Origin: Echinometra lucunter
Taxonomy: Eukaryota; Echinodermata; Echinoidea; Camarodonta; Echinometridae
Length of the DNA: 64,000 bases
NCBI GenBank assembly: GCA_029962745.1
Contig: CM057161.1
Span: forward strand, 6,957,876-7,021,875
Direction: 5' to 3'
Shown here: in pieces, positions 23,001 to 35,627 of the stretch
How positions within the stretch are numbered: the first letter of the stretch is position 1
How the letters are laid out: each line of letters begins with the position of its first letter
Program-made: the position numbers and the translations under genes
Notes under the pieces: model-generated
Told to the model about the DNA's origin: nothing
Databases searched by the model: none
Seen by the model: the letters and a program-made list of their open reading frames with translations, nothing else

Positions 23001-25400
23001 CCATTGTGTACGTTTTGCAGTAGGCTAGCGTGCGAGGCAAGTAAAAAAATGTTGAATGCTTATTTAAAAGTGCGGAAAACTGCCGAGATGCTTCTTTTAA
23101 TAGATTGTAATTTATTATTTGACAATTTGCTTGAAACCTCAATAAGCTTCTCTGAGTTGATGGAAGTAGTAATTAATTAAGAGAATGAAGGAAATGGTAC
23201 GATGGGAGAGTGACACATGTCCGCGGGGGTATGGGGAAGGGGACGACTGACAGAGGTTTTCTTGCCTTTTACTAGCGGGGCAGTATGGTGTTTAGCGACT
23301 CGTGCGTAGAAGCAGAGGGACACTTCAATAAGCCAGATGAAGGGAGAATCATGGCAGGCTTTCATGCCAAACCTTCGCCTTCCCACCCCGTCGGCGCGCA
23401 AACAAGACCCAAGCAATCTTCATCGAACGCTGAGGCTACCCCCACCTCGAAAGAAGAAGGGAAAAGGCAAAGCGGGGTGAAAGAGACGATTGAAACGTAG
23501 AGGCGATAAGATGCCGCTTAAAATTACAAAGCTATTTTCAATGGGCATGTCTGACAAAGCGAGACGAGAACGCCGTTTGGCCGGCTTCTTGGCGTCTCGC
23601 GTCTCCTCTCGACACGTGGAACATGCCGAAGTGTTGTGGCGACCACGTGCACCGTATTAGCCGAGGCTACCTGTTAAAAAACAGTCATATACTAATCAAT
23701 GCATATTCCTCACATGAACGAGGGCTTGAGTCAATATTAGATTTCTTTTACTCCGTAGTTTCATAAAAATTTCCCCTGGAATGGATGGATGGTTGCCGAG
23801 AGAACGGCGATAAAAACTAAAATGCCGAAAAATTCTCACGGCTTGGTTACCGGATAGAACTCGACAACCTGAGTTGCGACATCCCCACCACGCACAACGA
23901 ATGTAGCCATCTGCTGTACCAGGGCAAGGCAACTTATTCAACCTTCTTTGTCAGATCGCTGTTAGTCTGCTTTAGTTCAAGAAACAAAGGATCTTGCGCT
24001 GATTTAAAATATATTTGCAGCGGCGTACCAAAAACTGATCTACATAAAATATGAGAGCAAGCGGCCAGATTGCGGCGCATGTTCGTCCTCGGGTTGGTGC
24101 TCGCACTACGCCAAATTAATTGTTGATCGGCTTCTTCATCTCTTCTACATTTGTTCTCAGACCCCGGGCTATGCTTCAAGTCACACGAAATGTAGTAAAA
24201 AGTAATTATATTTCAAAAAGGTGTGGAAATAAGATTAATAATCTGATGAAGCGAGAGGCAAGTGAGAGAGCCAGACACAATGGGCATGGTACTTGCGACG
24301 AGTTCATGACAAAAGCGAGAGGCATGCGGCTCGCTCGTCAAGGAGCACGGGCAGAGAAATCTGGGGGTAGGAGCTTGCACTGGCTAGATTTCACTTTAAT
24401 CAATGCTAGAAAACAAGATGTCAATTTGGAATCGCTGCAAGAGAGGAGGAAAGAAGACGAAGACAAAGAAAAAGTGGTCGGACACGATCACGTCGAGACA
24501 CCGCCGCCACGCGCGGAGCCCCGTGCGCATCGCAAGGATCAGACCCACCCTAGGCTTTACCAACGTTCGTGCACTTATCGGGAGATTCGTTGGTTTGATG
24601 TTGTTTTGGAAAAGAAACAGCGTCAATGGGTAGACGTTGTCAGGCCTTGAGGGCCCGGTGAGCGCACGGGGGAAGGGTGCCGCTTGGCCGGGGCTGCCAG
24701 GGCTTGGCCAGCCGAGAACAGATGAGCTATGACTTATCACGCTCTACCGCGGCCAATAATTTATGACTGCAGCTGCATCTAGCTCGCCAAAGCCATTGTA
24801 TTTAGGGGTAAACACATAGAGTAACAGAGGCTGAATTAGGTTTATATGTACAATTGAATGTTATTGAGTACGAGCGCACCTGCACTCGGCTAGATTCGGC
24901 CGCCTACTTGGACCAATTATTGGCGAATTAGTTTCATGTGTGGCCGATCATTAGAGCAAGTTTGATCAAGTGCTGTTTGGAGGGGTGGGCGCCCACTTCG
25001 TTTACTTTTCAAGCGTGGTAGATGCGTGTGAGAGAGCGGGCAATATGAGCAAGAGAAGTGCGTTCTAAAAGCAAGGCTTTTGTCAGGTGCGGCCTGGCAG
25101 CGCAAGCGAAGCTTGAGAGGGACGGTGCTCCAACTAGACTTTTCGGCGACAAAGACTGACATATGGACATCTACCTCACATATGTTTTACTTGACAGTTA
25201 TTCATAATATACGGCTTCCATTCTTTCCTCTTTCATACCCCCTCTGCTAAATATCTCTTCCTCTTTCTCCTCTTCTCTCACGTTCTTCTCTTCTATCATC
25301 TTCATCTTCATTCCTGGCTTCTCTCTAGAGCGCGTTTGGCGAGCACAGACTTATCAAGCGCGCTCCTCACTCGTCCAATCCGAGACTGCCGGCTTCCCCC
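23000..25400. other. Relatively GC-rich single-copy non-coding region
   Basis: This stretch is richer in GC and CpG than its neighbours and lacks the usual MITEs and microsatellites. The longest frame (24120-24650, plus) shows no domain and no convincing splice sites. It could be regulatory or hold small non-coding transcripts. I recognise no RNA gene in it. Confidence 0.4.
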
Positions 25401-28400
25401 CTCTTTGAATAAATAATGGGTCCCCGATATTCCCGAATAGCCTTTCGATGTGCTTCATGAGATTTTAAACCTGACACAATAGAGCAATTTGACAAGTAAA
25501 CGAAGTCTGGGACTTTCCTAGTTCTTTCATGTTCTGATTTTATCATCATTTTAATCGGAGCCGTATTGGACAGATGCCTAGCAGCCCTGCTAAATGTTTC
25601 ACTTTTCGCCGCTTTTTATAAGTGATTATTCAACGTGACAAAACTCTCGCCTAATTGAGACCATTACGGACATGTTTCGGAGATGACTTTTCTCAAAGAA
25701 AAAGGGGCAATTTCAGGGGAGAGCTAATAGCGTCTTTTTGTGCCCCGATTTGATATAAATCTGTTTCTCGTACGTAGTACGTCAAATCAAGCGACAGGTC
25801 CCTTTCCAAAACAGATGGCTTCTTAGCCCGCTGAAAGTATTTTCACGCGAAACTGAGCAGACAATCAAACTTTCCCTGATTTATGGCAAAACAATAAGAA
25901 TCTGTGAAATATACGTTGCTATAGATACGACAAGTCATTGATTGGATTTTTCAATTATTGAAAGAGGAGGAAACTTGCATCAAATATAAGATTAACATTT
26001 TTGATGAGCTTCAACTAACCTGATTTTTTTTGGGGGGGGAATGAAAGCTCGTCCATTGGCGTTCTTTTATATAGATATAAAAGAATTGCGCATTATTACA
26101 TCGGTAAAGAAACATTACAAAACAATAATGTATAATAAGTTATATTGTTCGAAAGGGGGCTAATACCAATACCAAAATAATTCATCTTGAATACTTGTCA
26201 TAAAATTTCTAAAATATGTGTTAATTCATACTGGGAATAGATACTTTGGCGTGATGACTGAAACTTGTCTCGAAGTTGGCAGATAGCGGCGATTGCATAC
26301 GTGCATGATAGGGTGTTCACAAAGAACGAAATATGAAACTGCAATAAAAGTATTAAAAAAAAACTGAAGATCACTTCTAATCGACTATCATTAACCCGTT
26401 CCCTCTTTCTAAACGTATCATCTTATACCTATCTGCATTGACGTCAACTCTCATCGCATTCAAGGGGTTTAGAAAAACATCTTGAAACAAAGGAATCATC
26501 TTCCCTCCCTGCGTGCGAACACAGGTGGATGAGAGTCACGTGACTCGAGTTTCGTCACATTCAAGGACGGCGGAGCATTCCGCAGTGTCACGTGATATGG
26601 AGAGTACGTCATCACAGGGTTCGTCTCTGATTACTACTGGCAGAAACATGAGATGGTGGAATCTTATTGGCTCGTATGAAAAAAAGACGGACAAAGTCAA
26701 AACTGCTTTAACCAAGTCCATAATTCTGAGTCTGTTGGTTTATGGAAAGCCAAGTGTCAACACATCCATTCCATACAGGGCATTCGAATTATGTACCAAA
26801 ACGAATCGGCAAAAGATATGAAAAATAGAATGTGAAATAGAATAATTTCGTTGATTACATGATTTTTAAATTCTTGTTGAGTTATAGAACTATGAGAAAT
26901 GAACCAACTTTACGTAAGATACATATTTTTAAGATCCAGTGTCATTCACCAACGGAAAAAAAAAGAAAACAATATTTAGGCCTACCAAAGAAACGGCATC
27001 CTTAATTCATTAAGATAAATGACAAATCTCGATTTGTAGAAACAGATATAAGAAATTAAGCTCATCTCCATAATCTCAGAAGATTCAAAGGTCAAAGGTC
27101 AGACATTAAGAACAACATTAAGACTGATCGACAGCTAAGTGGCGTTTTTCTTTGGAAGTTTAGTATGAAAGATGGCTTTTTTATCGCATTGTATAGCTTC
27201 TTTTTTTTTCGTTAGAGAAAGAGGTTAGTGGATATTGGATATAATACAGAAAGACACTTTTAAAAGACATTTCTCTGTTTCTTTTTAGGGGGGTGTCCGA
27301 AAGGCATAACACTGCAACGGACCTAGAACCGAACACCATGGGCCTCAATTTCGTGTACTACATGCATGCACAAGAACTAGGATGGAACGAAGTAGTAGAT
27401 AGAATGAGATGAGATGGAATCAAATGCAACATAATGTGTTAGGTTTGTTTTTGTTTTGATTTAAAAGGACGTTAGCTGTAATCAAAAGCCCTACTAGCCC
27501 ATTTGTGGCTCAAACAGACGCAGATGAGACATGTAAATAAGAGGGATTTGTAAAGGGACATAATTATGAAATTAAAGTATAGGAGGGCCAGTTCAAACTT
27601 TCATCCGAGAAAAAAAATGCTTGGATTCGCCAATGAAGCATCCAACAAAGGATTATCAAACCTGAGAAGTAGACGAAAGTAGAGATAAGACACCATGCAC
27701 ATTATTTAGGATGAGACGTTGAATGCATATACAGAGAAGATTTGAATAAGGAAAGTTAAGAAACATGCGATAAGTGAGAGAACCGTTCTATAGCAACGCC
27801 CCAATGAGATGGAGACGCAGTCACAGATAACAAAGTGACGTTGGCGACACGAAATGGGAGATCGTAGAACAAGAGAATAGCTCTTATTTTATCGTCATTA
27901 TACTTCTAATATTTCATCTTCCTGACGATTTTCCCGCCATCTGCGTGCAATTTGCGCACCATCGCTCCCATCATTTCAGCTTCATGTGTTTTTATGTGCG
28001 AAACATCCCCATCTCCGATTTCATTATACATGGCTATCGCTCATGTAATGTGTCTTCGTAATGTAATGTCTCTGCTCTTAATCTGTGCAATATGAGATGC
28101 GATTGCAGCGGACTATGTTCGAGATAACTATATCTGATAACTGAAGATATACATCGTATTTTCCCTCTCACTTTGTGAGCGCAAGTGATGTTCGTCATAA
28201 TGCCCATTTGAACACGTATTTATGAATTATATACATCCATGAATATGTAATGAAGATTTAATCTAAATTACATGTTACGATTGATAGTTTGGAATGCCCT
28301 GTAATGACGTTAATACAAAATACACAAGAGTAGAATTTTTGCATCTCGGTATCAAAGACGAAGAAAATAGGAATAGTCATGAATAAGGAAGAGAGAGACG

Positions 28401-28460
28401 GTAGAGACTAGGAAAGAGAGATAAAGGGAGAGAAAGAGGGGAGCTTAGAGAGCTGGCAAA
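25400..28460. other. Non-coding, largely single-copy region
   Basis: No MITE ends, microsatellite arrays or recognisable coding exons. CACGTGA occurs at about 26536 and 26590 in a GC-richer patch (26510-26640). The open frame there (26513-26821) has no known domain. Confidence 0.35.
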
Positions 28461-28461
28461 C

Positions 28462-28700
28462 GAATCGTTTCCCTATCAATCAATGTCTAGTCATCCCTTA
28501 TCTTTTCAAAACAAAATTCATAACAAAACTGAAAACATATCTGTTTACCTAAGATCTGAATGTCAGTACCTGTAGATTGTCTGCTGAACTATTTTCATGT
28601 AACCTGCATATTTATTATTGTCGCGCCTTGATCGAAAGTTTTGGATATGTGCGCGTTATAAGCTGATATTATTAGTATTATTATCATTATTATTATTATC
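28462..28700 (+). mobile_element. LINE 3' end (CR1/L2-type), 5'-truncated
   Basis: One plus-strand frame reads LFKTKFITKLKTYLFT, like the lysine-rich C-terminal tail of CR1/L2-group reverse transcriptase proteins. It is followed by GCGCGTTATAAGCTGATATTA and then ATT/ATTATC repeats, matching the usual arrangement of a short 3' end plus trinucleotide tail. Only the last portion survives. Confidence 0.55.
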
Positions 28701-28750
28701 TTTGAATTCAATATATCAACCAATCAGTCTACCGTGCTTTTTTCCAGCAC

Positions 28751-29035
28751 ACTGAGAAAAAATTGCACCCTAAATGCAACACTGGCTGAACCTTTTTGGG
28801 TCCAATCTTGCACCCTGGACGAAAAAAGGTGCAAAAATGCACCTTTTTGTTCTTGTTTGCACCCTGAAATGCCCGTTTGCACCCTAAAAGGTGCAACTTT
28901 GCACCCTTTAGGATGCAAAATGCCGCTAATTGCACCTTTAAAGGTGCAAAAAGCTTGTAAAAGGTGTAAATTTGCACCCTAAAAGGTGCACCCAGTGTTG
29001 CATTTGAAGGGTGCAAGATTGCACTTTTTTTCTTA
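28751..29035. mobile_element. Foldback element built of GGTGCA/TGCACC hairpins
   Basis: The outer ends are complementary: CTGAGAAAAAATTGCACCC and ATGCAACACTGG on the left, against CCAGTGTTGCAT, GGGTGCAA and TTTTTTTCTTAG on the right. Between them TGCACC or GGTGCA occurs more than ten times in alternating orientation, for example TGCACCCTAAAAGGTGCA and TGCACCTTTAAAGGTGCA. Long open frames across it on both strands are by-products of the repeat. It is likely a non-autonomous DNA transposon. Confidence 0.7.
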
Positions 29036-30890
29036 GTTTGCACCCCCTTCCCTATCCCCTAAACTGCACATGTAAGGGAATTTAATATCGTTCAAACTCA
29101 CTTGCTATTGCTCTGTTGTTATCAGCGATTGATTAGATATTGAATGCTTTTGTTTTCCCTTTATTTCACCTCTCTTTTGTTTGTTACAAGAGACATTTAA
29201 TCGTTTCTTCATTCACTTCATGGAACACCACCAACCGGATTCCGGAATCCATGGAGCGGTGCTTCAAAACCACCGAGGTTTCGGCTGCATTTCTACGTTC
29301 ACAGATATCGTCCACCGACTACCTGCTCTCAAACAGGTGCCACTTATCACATAACCTCTGCCCCCACTGCGTGACCCGCGCTGGCTTACAGGTTGTACTT
29401 CCTCTTCCGCTTGGCTGTCAATAATATTCGCAGTGTGCGCCGCGCAGCGAGCGGTCCGTCAAGGGCGCGCTCTTGCATAAAACCTGGACCTATTTTATTG
29501 GTAAGTGAAGTATAAAAGGGTCCTTTCTATTTGGACTTTTTATTCATATCCGCTTTAAAAAGTCATTACTTTTGGTGGGCTGCGTTGATTGACTTGCCGC
29601 GGCCAATTATTTTTTTAGTTCACGGACTTTTTGATTTGACCATTCAAATATACACAAAACGCCTGCAAAGGCCAATACTAAATCTCTCTCTCCCCCCCCC
29701 CCCCCCTCCTTTAAAAGATAGAATATTGCAAGGTGGTGTTTATAATGGATAAGCCTTGAGTAACCTTTTCTCGAAGCTCTGTTGATCAAACTATGTTTTA
29801 CGTCAAATAAACTGGACTATGACTTTAACGTAGACTATCATATAAATACTAAGAAGATATCGACATAAAGATTTTGAAGCTATGTAATAGTATGATAAAA
29901 TGATAAAATATCGAAGCTGAATATTCACCATTCTTTGACTTAAAGATGGAATTTAAGCAAACATAAGTGTTCTTAGGAATTACGAATTCAGATTTAAGTC
30001 TTCTCGAAATCCATTGCTTGAAATAGCAAAGGGGCGATGAAATAAAAAATGGATACTTCATCAAGAACAGACTGTAAGGGGAACTCTTAATCACACAAGA
30101 AAATGCGTTCTGAAAAAGAAAGAAAATCAGCAAATAATCACTTGAGCTTGGCTGATAAATTAAGGAGTTTTGCCCCCTATCTAAAAAAATAATGATAATA
30201 ATAACTCTGGATTTGCCCCTTATATCAGCAGAACTTTTGTTTTAGGTTCTTGATAGTACTTCATATTTCAGTGAAGCTTAATGAACTAGATTCACATTAA
30301 AATAGGCATAGAATCATTTGACGCAGCTATTTCCTGTACATTTATGAACAGCCTATAGACCCATTCAGTTTTAAAAGTGTAACTTATGTCGGCCATCACT
30401 AAGGGCTTCCAAAAATAAGAAGAAAAACTGATTCAATGGGTTGTGCAATGAGTCAGGTGAATTGCTATTGAATCCTCCAAGTAAGGGTGAAATAGGCCCC
30501 CCGCCCCCCCCCCCAAAAAAAAGACAAAACAAAAACCAAACAAAACAAAACAAAACAAAAAAACACAATCAAACTGAGCGGATCTATACATTCCACAACT
30601 ATGACGACAATAATCACCAAAAGTCGTCAATAGAGGGAGTTCTATGGTTCAGAGTCCGTATACGTAAACTCGACAGAGGCCCAATGTCCCTTCATGCAGA
30701 CGGAACTCCACAGCCGCGGCGCCCATGCACCCCCCCCCCCGAAAACCCAGACCAGGCACCGAAATATGTAATTTCCATGTAAAATGATGAATAGTAATCA
30801 AAAATCCGTTCAAATGTCCCCATCCCTCACTTCCCTCCCTGTAGTCCTTTATAGGAGCGGCTTTAGGATGTCAATACTCGCGGTATAGGC
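29036..30890. other. Non-coding stretch with a GC-rich patch
   Basis: A GC-rich, repeat-free patch at about 29210-29490 is followed by GTATAAAAGGG near 29510, which resembles a TATA box, but no downstream coding exon was recognised. C-tracts lie at 29692-29706 and 30509-30517. Confidence 0.4.
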
Positions 30891-30905
30891 TTTAGTTATA
30901 TCATG

Positions 30906-31120
30906 CAGGGGTGGCGCTACAGAGGGCAGGGAGCGACCACCCCTATCCTTTATCAAGTGATCAAAGAAGAAAAAGAAGCTGAAGAAAAAGAAAAAGAGGA
31001 CGAAATGAAAGAAGAGTATGGGAAAGAGGGGGCAGAATCTTGCAACTATATAACAGCCTTGCGGCATTGCCATTAACGCGTCATCTTGCCCCCTATCAAA
31101 ATACACTGGCGCTGCCCCTG
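30906..31120. mobile_element. hAT-like MITE, CAGGGGCGGCGC family, copy 1
   Basis: Ends CAGGGGTGGCGCTAC and TGGCGCTGCCCCTG are inverted repeats. The flanking 8-mers ATATCATG (30898-30905) and ATATTATG (31121-31128) differ at one base, the target-duplication length expected of hAT elements. The interior is purine-rich and non-coding. Its relative at 51881 lies in the opposite orientation. Confidence 0.85.
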
Positions 31121-31394
31121 ATATTATGCATAACTATTAGGAGACATACAGCCTCTCTCCCTCTCTCTCCATTTATGTTCGTTTAGTTATTTCCTGTTTT
31201 TGGCGTTTTTCATTCAAATCATTTAAATACTTATCTTTTCAAGAATTATTTCTAATAGTGCCGCTATTCATATTTTCATTCACAAACTTACTAAGTTAAC
31301 AGATGAGGTTGTAATAGCTATTAAAAAAAATGGGGGAAAAGACTTTATCACCTAGAGGTAGTACAGAACTTTGGGGCTGATCTGTTGGAAGACT

Positions 31395-31595
31395 ATGGTC
31401 TTAATTTCAAATGGTTAAATGGTTAAATGCTTGTTAGTAAGTGACCAGGAGACCAACGGCTTTAAGTCCTCTCCGAAGGACTTGGTAATGAGGATTAATA
31501 CCTTACCAGAGGGCATTAGCGCATCCACTTGGTTTCGAACCCGGGTACTCCCGGTTACAAGACCACTGCTCTACCAATGAGCCACAGCGCCTCCT
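31395..31595 (-). mobile_element. tRNA-derived SINE, minus strand
   Basis: On the minus strand the head reads GGCTCATTGGTAGAGCAGTG (A-box region), then an anticodon-like TCTTGTAAC (TGT, threonine type), then GGGTTCGAAAC (B box). The body continues GCGCTAATGCCCTCTGG, GGTATTAATCCTCATTACC and GGAGAGGACTTAAAGCCGT, typical of an extended SINE rather than a tRNA gene. Confidence 0.75.
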
Positions 31596-31599
31596 CTAT

Positions 31600-32300
31600 G
31601 AATCAATCAATGCGTGTAGTCTTGCGCCTCGAGATAGTCTGGTTTCATTTATTCATTCGAAAAAATAAGATTGCTCAGTGAAAGTAGGTCAACCAATTGA
31701 CCACTATAATCATATTGCAGCATATTTAAAGTCTGAGGTAAATATATCACAATAATCACAATAATTCTTATAAGTGACGAAATGAGCATGAAGGGTTTAC
31801 AGACAAGACATAATGTCGGTCATAAATGTTTGAATTAACAAAAAGGTTATACATTTTATGAGAAAGTTGGGAGAGCGATGAAAAATCTATGACCCCGGTG
31901 ACTTCGAAAGCCGGACCTTGTTCTATTAATATTCATGACCACCATGATACTGTTAGTAGTAGGCCAAGCAGTCTGGCCGACCGGAGGCCAAATCCCGTCT
32001 CAGAGCTATGGAGACCGGCTGCAGACCAGGGAAATATGCTCCCAGTCCGATCGATGTCCGCTTAATACGTATTCATACTATCAAAAAAGCATCGCAGATG
32101 TGAGTAGATCGCATGTTATGGGTCCTCGAGGATAAAAACAGGATAGAATTAGCCGCAGAGGGGTAGGATTTAACCTTCTTCTCCCCATATCAGGGTCAGG
32201 CGCTTCCTTAATCGTTCTATTCCACCCCCTCCTCCTTATTTCTCAGCTTCCATTGTTGCAAATCTTTCCTCCATCTCTATGATAATAATCATTAATCGTT
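31600..32300. other. Non-coding stretch
   Basis: No gene was recognised. The short frame at 31935-32135 lacks domain features. Confidence 0.4.
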
Positions 32301-32304
32301 TCGC

Positions 32305-32525
32305 GAAATCTGCCCGCTGCGTGCGTGGAGTTCGTCGCGATGTCCGTATTTTACGCGCGCGCTGCTCCACTGAACTTCCCGACGGCTACGCGCAGTTCCC
32401 GGCAACTGTATCAAGTTTCATTACTTAGCGCGGCGCTCGCCTCCGAGATCGTTTGCGCTTTCATTCGCCGAGATCGTGAGCTTTTAAGTCGCAGCATATC
32501 AGTAGCCGGAAGAGATACGCCTAAA
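32305..32525. other. CpG-dense patch
   Basis: About 30 CpG dinucleotides in roughly 220 bp, including TTACGCGCGCGC, against a CpG-poor surrounding. The open frame across it (32325-32558) has no recognisable domain. It could be an unmethylated regulatory patch or a promoter. There is no TATA box and no clear downstream exon. Confidence 0.5.
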
Positions 32526-32913
32526 ACTATTTGTTTAGTAAAAAGGAAAACTATTTAAGGGTTGAATGGTAACGGTGATAATAATCAGTACGCTGGTTAA
32601 TTCAGCAACTTCAGAACAAGATAATTTTATGACCTGTAGACATTTTGATGCGTTAATTACAAAATTATCCGTTTTGGCAATTTGGATATAGATAAAAGAC
32701 AGTGTTGATCACTGCCATGGAACTAAGAAAAACAATTTTTCGTGCTGCACTGGGACTGTATATTCATTTCACTTCACTTCAATTCAATTCGCATATCTAT
32801 TTCATTTCCAACAGAAAGAAAAAAAAATGGCATTACAAGTATTCATTTATTTTTTCCCTGATAACTACAATTACGCTGTACACATAAATGAATTATTATA
32901 ATGAATTAATACA

Positions 32914-33213
32914 AGAAATTCTTAAATTCTGAGGAAACCAAAACGATATTTTTTTCCTTCAAATTTCAACACGATAAAAACTACTTTCGAAAAATCAACT
33001 TAAGGCAACTTCAACAGCCTTGTCTATCACATTTAGGAATGTGTGGACTTTACAATGGCTTATTACGTAATCCGAACATGATTTGTATGGGCAGTACAAT
33101 AGATTTTAGAAATTGGACTTGAGTTGATTTTTCGAAAGTAGTTTTTATCGTGTTTTTCCTGAAATTCTTAAATTCTTATGAAATCAAAACGATAATTGTT
33201 TTCCCTTCAAATT
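32914..33213. repeat. Inverted repeat framed by direct repeats
   Basis: Arms 32969-33005 and 33118-33155 are near-perfect complements over about 36 bp (CACGATAAAAACTACTTTCG and its complement), with a spacer of about 112 bp. Outside them, 32914-32968 and about 33160-33213 are direct copies of a block with GAAATTCTTAAATTCT, CAAAACGATA and CTTCAAATTT. The spacer holds TATTACGTAAT at about 33061. Confidence 0.75.
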
Positions 33214-34130
33214 TCCTGAAAGTTTCAAGAGGACAAAGCCAATCGAATCTATATCTATATCTATTCGACGGGAAAATAATAAACCTTAAATCTATTTCCC
33301 CTTTGTTTTGTTTTTATTTTTCGAAAACTATCCATTAAAAAAAAGATAGTTGAAATCGAAGTTTTAATTAGATTTAAGCCCACCGCAGATTATACGATTC
33401 GATTCTGACCTGATTTTGAAGAAATCAACTTTATATTAAATATGGAGTCTTTAAAAAGTGAAATGATCCTTACTGAGATTCGGAATAATGATAGGAATGC
33501 TGAAATCGAAATTTTGGTTTACTGTAAGGCTTTTACTCTGTAAAGGCCAAATCGGCTTAAAATCGTGGACAGTCACAAGACTACTATGATATCACGACGA
33601 TCGATTCGCGATTGATTTCGCTTTGTCTTCACCGAGAAGGCTAGCAATTAAATAGCCCTGAATTTAGATTTTAGTATTCATATGACTGTTCAAAATTTCT
33701 ATCATGAAGACTTTACAAGTTTGAATATTCATATCAAGTGCTATAAGGATTTTTTTTTCCAAAATCAGATCGCAGATCGATCGTATATCGATCGTAAAGT
33801 GCTCGGTCGGCTTTAAAGGCAATACGTATTCAACAATTTAAACGTAATTTCTCTTGTGGCCATGAAAATGCGGGGAACCTATACGCTACACTCTATTTTA
33901 CCCCGAAATTATCCTGATAAGTTTAAAGAAAGAAAAATAAAATGGTCCTTGGTTTCAAAGGGGGTGGCTGATTCTGTCCCCCCCCCCCCCCCCCCCCGAG
34001 CTACAATGTTTGGTCACTGACTTGTGAAGCTTGCAATGTTGCTCTTGAATGATTTTGTGTTAATTATGGCAGATTTTGGTATGGATTTTATTTTTCTGGA
34101 CAAACAAAGTTGACCAATTGGGCCCGATTG

Positions 34131-34167
<37 letters not shown>

Positions 34168-34650
34168 CATCACGAGAAACCTTGGCTACATTATGGGAAT
34201 GACACTACCAAATTGAATATGAGGGTCATCCGGTGTCAAATGTATAATGCGGCTTCCATGTCTGAGGTTTCTCGGTTCTGAAACCTTTCTTTCGTTAAAC
34301 CGAACTTCGATTCTCTTTTCCTTACAAAAGCCGTATCCTCCATTACCAAGGATTGAATTTTTAAGGGGATTCCCAAACAAAATTTTTAATTCAAATAAGT
34401 TTGGCAATGAAACTGGTATTTAATTTTCGGATGAAAAAAACATCATTAGTACACGATTCTGTATTAAATCTACATTAAATCAATAAAATAATCAATATTG
34501 TAATGAAAAATGATGGCGTTGGATCCGTTTGATGTTTTCTCATGTCTAGAAAAGGAAGAAATAAGTCCGGTTCTGTCCTTTTCACAATGCTGCATCGTCG
34601 ACTATTAAAGGGCATTATGGAAGGGGCCCTATGAAGACGACTATGACGAT
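33214..34650. other. Non-coding AT-rich stretch with C-tract and GA repeat
   Basis: Contains a C-tract at about 33981-33997 and a GA microsatellite at about 34130-34167. GATCGATCGTATATCGATCG-like palindromic sequence lies near 33770-33800. No gene was recognised. Confidence 0.4.
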
Positions 34651-34659
34651 TGTGGCTAT

Positions 34660-34830
34660 GATTTATATATTTATTTATTTATCTATTCAGTCATTTATTC
34701 ATTCATTTATTCATTTATTTATCTATCTATCTATCTATCTGTCTATCGATCTATCTACCTAATTATTTATTTATTTACTTAATTATTTATTCATTTATTT
34801 TTATTTTTGTTTATTCATTCATTCAAATAT
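34660..34830. repeat. TTTA / ATCT / ATTC microsatellite
   Basis: Compound tetranucleotide repeats of TTTA, TTCA and CTAT type. Confidence 0.95.
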
Positions 34831-34876
34831 ATATTACCAGGATGACAAGACCAGTAATGAGACTTTTCATCTGGGT

Positions 34877-35042
34877 CCAGGGGAGCGTTTCATGAAAGGA
34901 CTTGTCGGATGTTTTATCCGACAAAGTCAGTTTTATCAGACAGTTGCCATAGTAACGATGCCTCTTAGCCAATCAAAATCAAGGAAAGATGTCAGATCTG
35001 ACAACTTGTCAGACAACAAATGTTGATGAAACACTCCCCTGG
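34877..35042. mobile_element. Foldback MITE, CCAGGGGAGCGT family, copy 2
   Basis: The left end CCAGGGGAGCGTTTCATGAA pairs with the right end TTGATGAAACACTCCCCTGG. The inner pair is CTTGTCGGATG with TCAGACAACA. The loop contains TTAGCCAATCAAAATCAAGG, the counterpart of the loop in the 8734 element. Hence the same family, about 166 bp. Confidence 0.75.
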
Positions 35043-35219
35043 AGTTTCAAACTTGAACATTAGGGAAAAGTACTGGAAAGAGATATTATACACATTAACA
35101 ACATAAAACAAGGTAATACATAATACGCACATAATACTCTGATGATCCAGAAAGCATAGGATGTAAAAGAAACTTGGAATTAGAAAAAAAAACGCGTTTA
35201 AATCAATTACAAACAATTA

Positions 35220-35430
35220 TGACGACATGATGACGATGATGATTATGAAAATGATTTTAATGGTGATGATGATAATGGTTAATCATTATGATAATAATAT
35301 TATTAATTATAATAATGATAATGATATTGATGATAATAACAACAACAATAATGATAGGCCTAATGATAATAATAATAATAATGGCAATAATAATAACTAC
35401 TATGAATAATAATTATGATAATAATTAATT
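35220..35430. repeat. GATGAT / AATAAT microsatellite
   Basis: Simple ATG- and AAT-type repeats. The open frame across them is an artefact. Confidence 0.93.
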
Positions 35431-35627
35431 TCATGACGATCATGCTGAACTATAAATGACACCTGCTGATTTTCATTAAAAAAAAACCCGATGATCATGA
35501 ATGATAATGGAGATCACAAATGAAATAGATGAATTATGCTGCAACTAAATACGATAACCATATCCCGTGGCGAAGGATAGTGAAGACCAGTGGGAGTAGG
35601 GGTAGACCATTAACCCTTCCCTGTTTA

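Noticed and set aside
24120..24650. 176-codon frame as a gene
   Set aside because: Overlapping frames on both strands in GC-richer DNA, no recognisable domain and no convincing splice sites.
31520..31595. Functional tRNA-Thr gene on the minus strand
   Set aside because: The tRNA-like head continues without a terminator into a typical SINE body.
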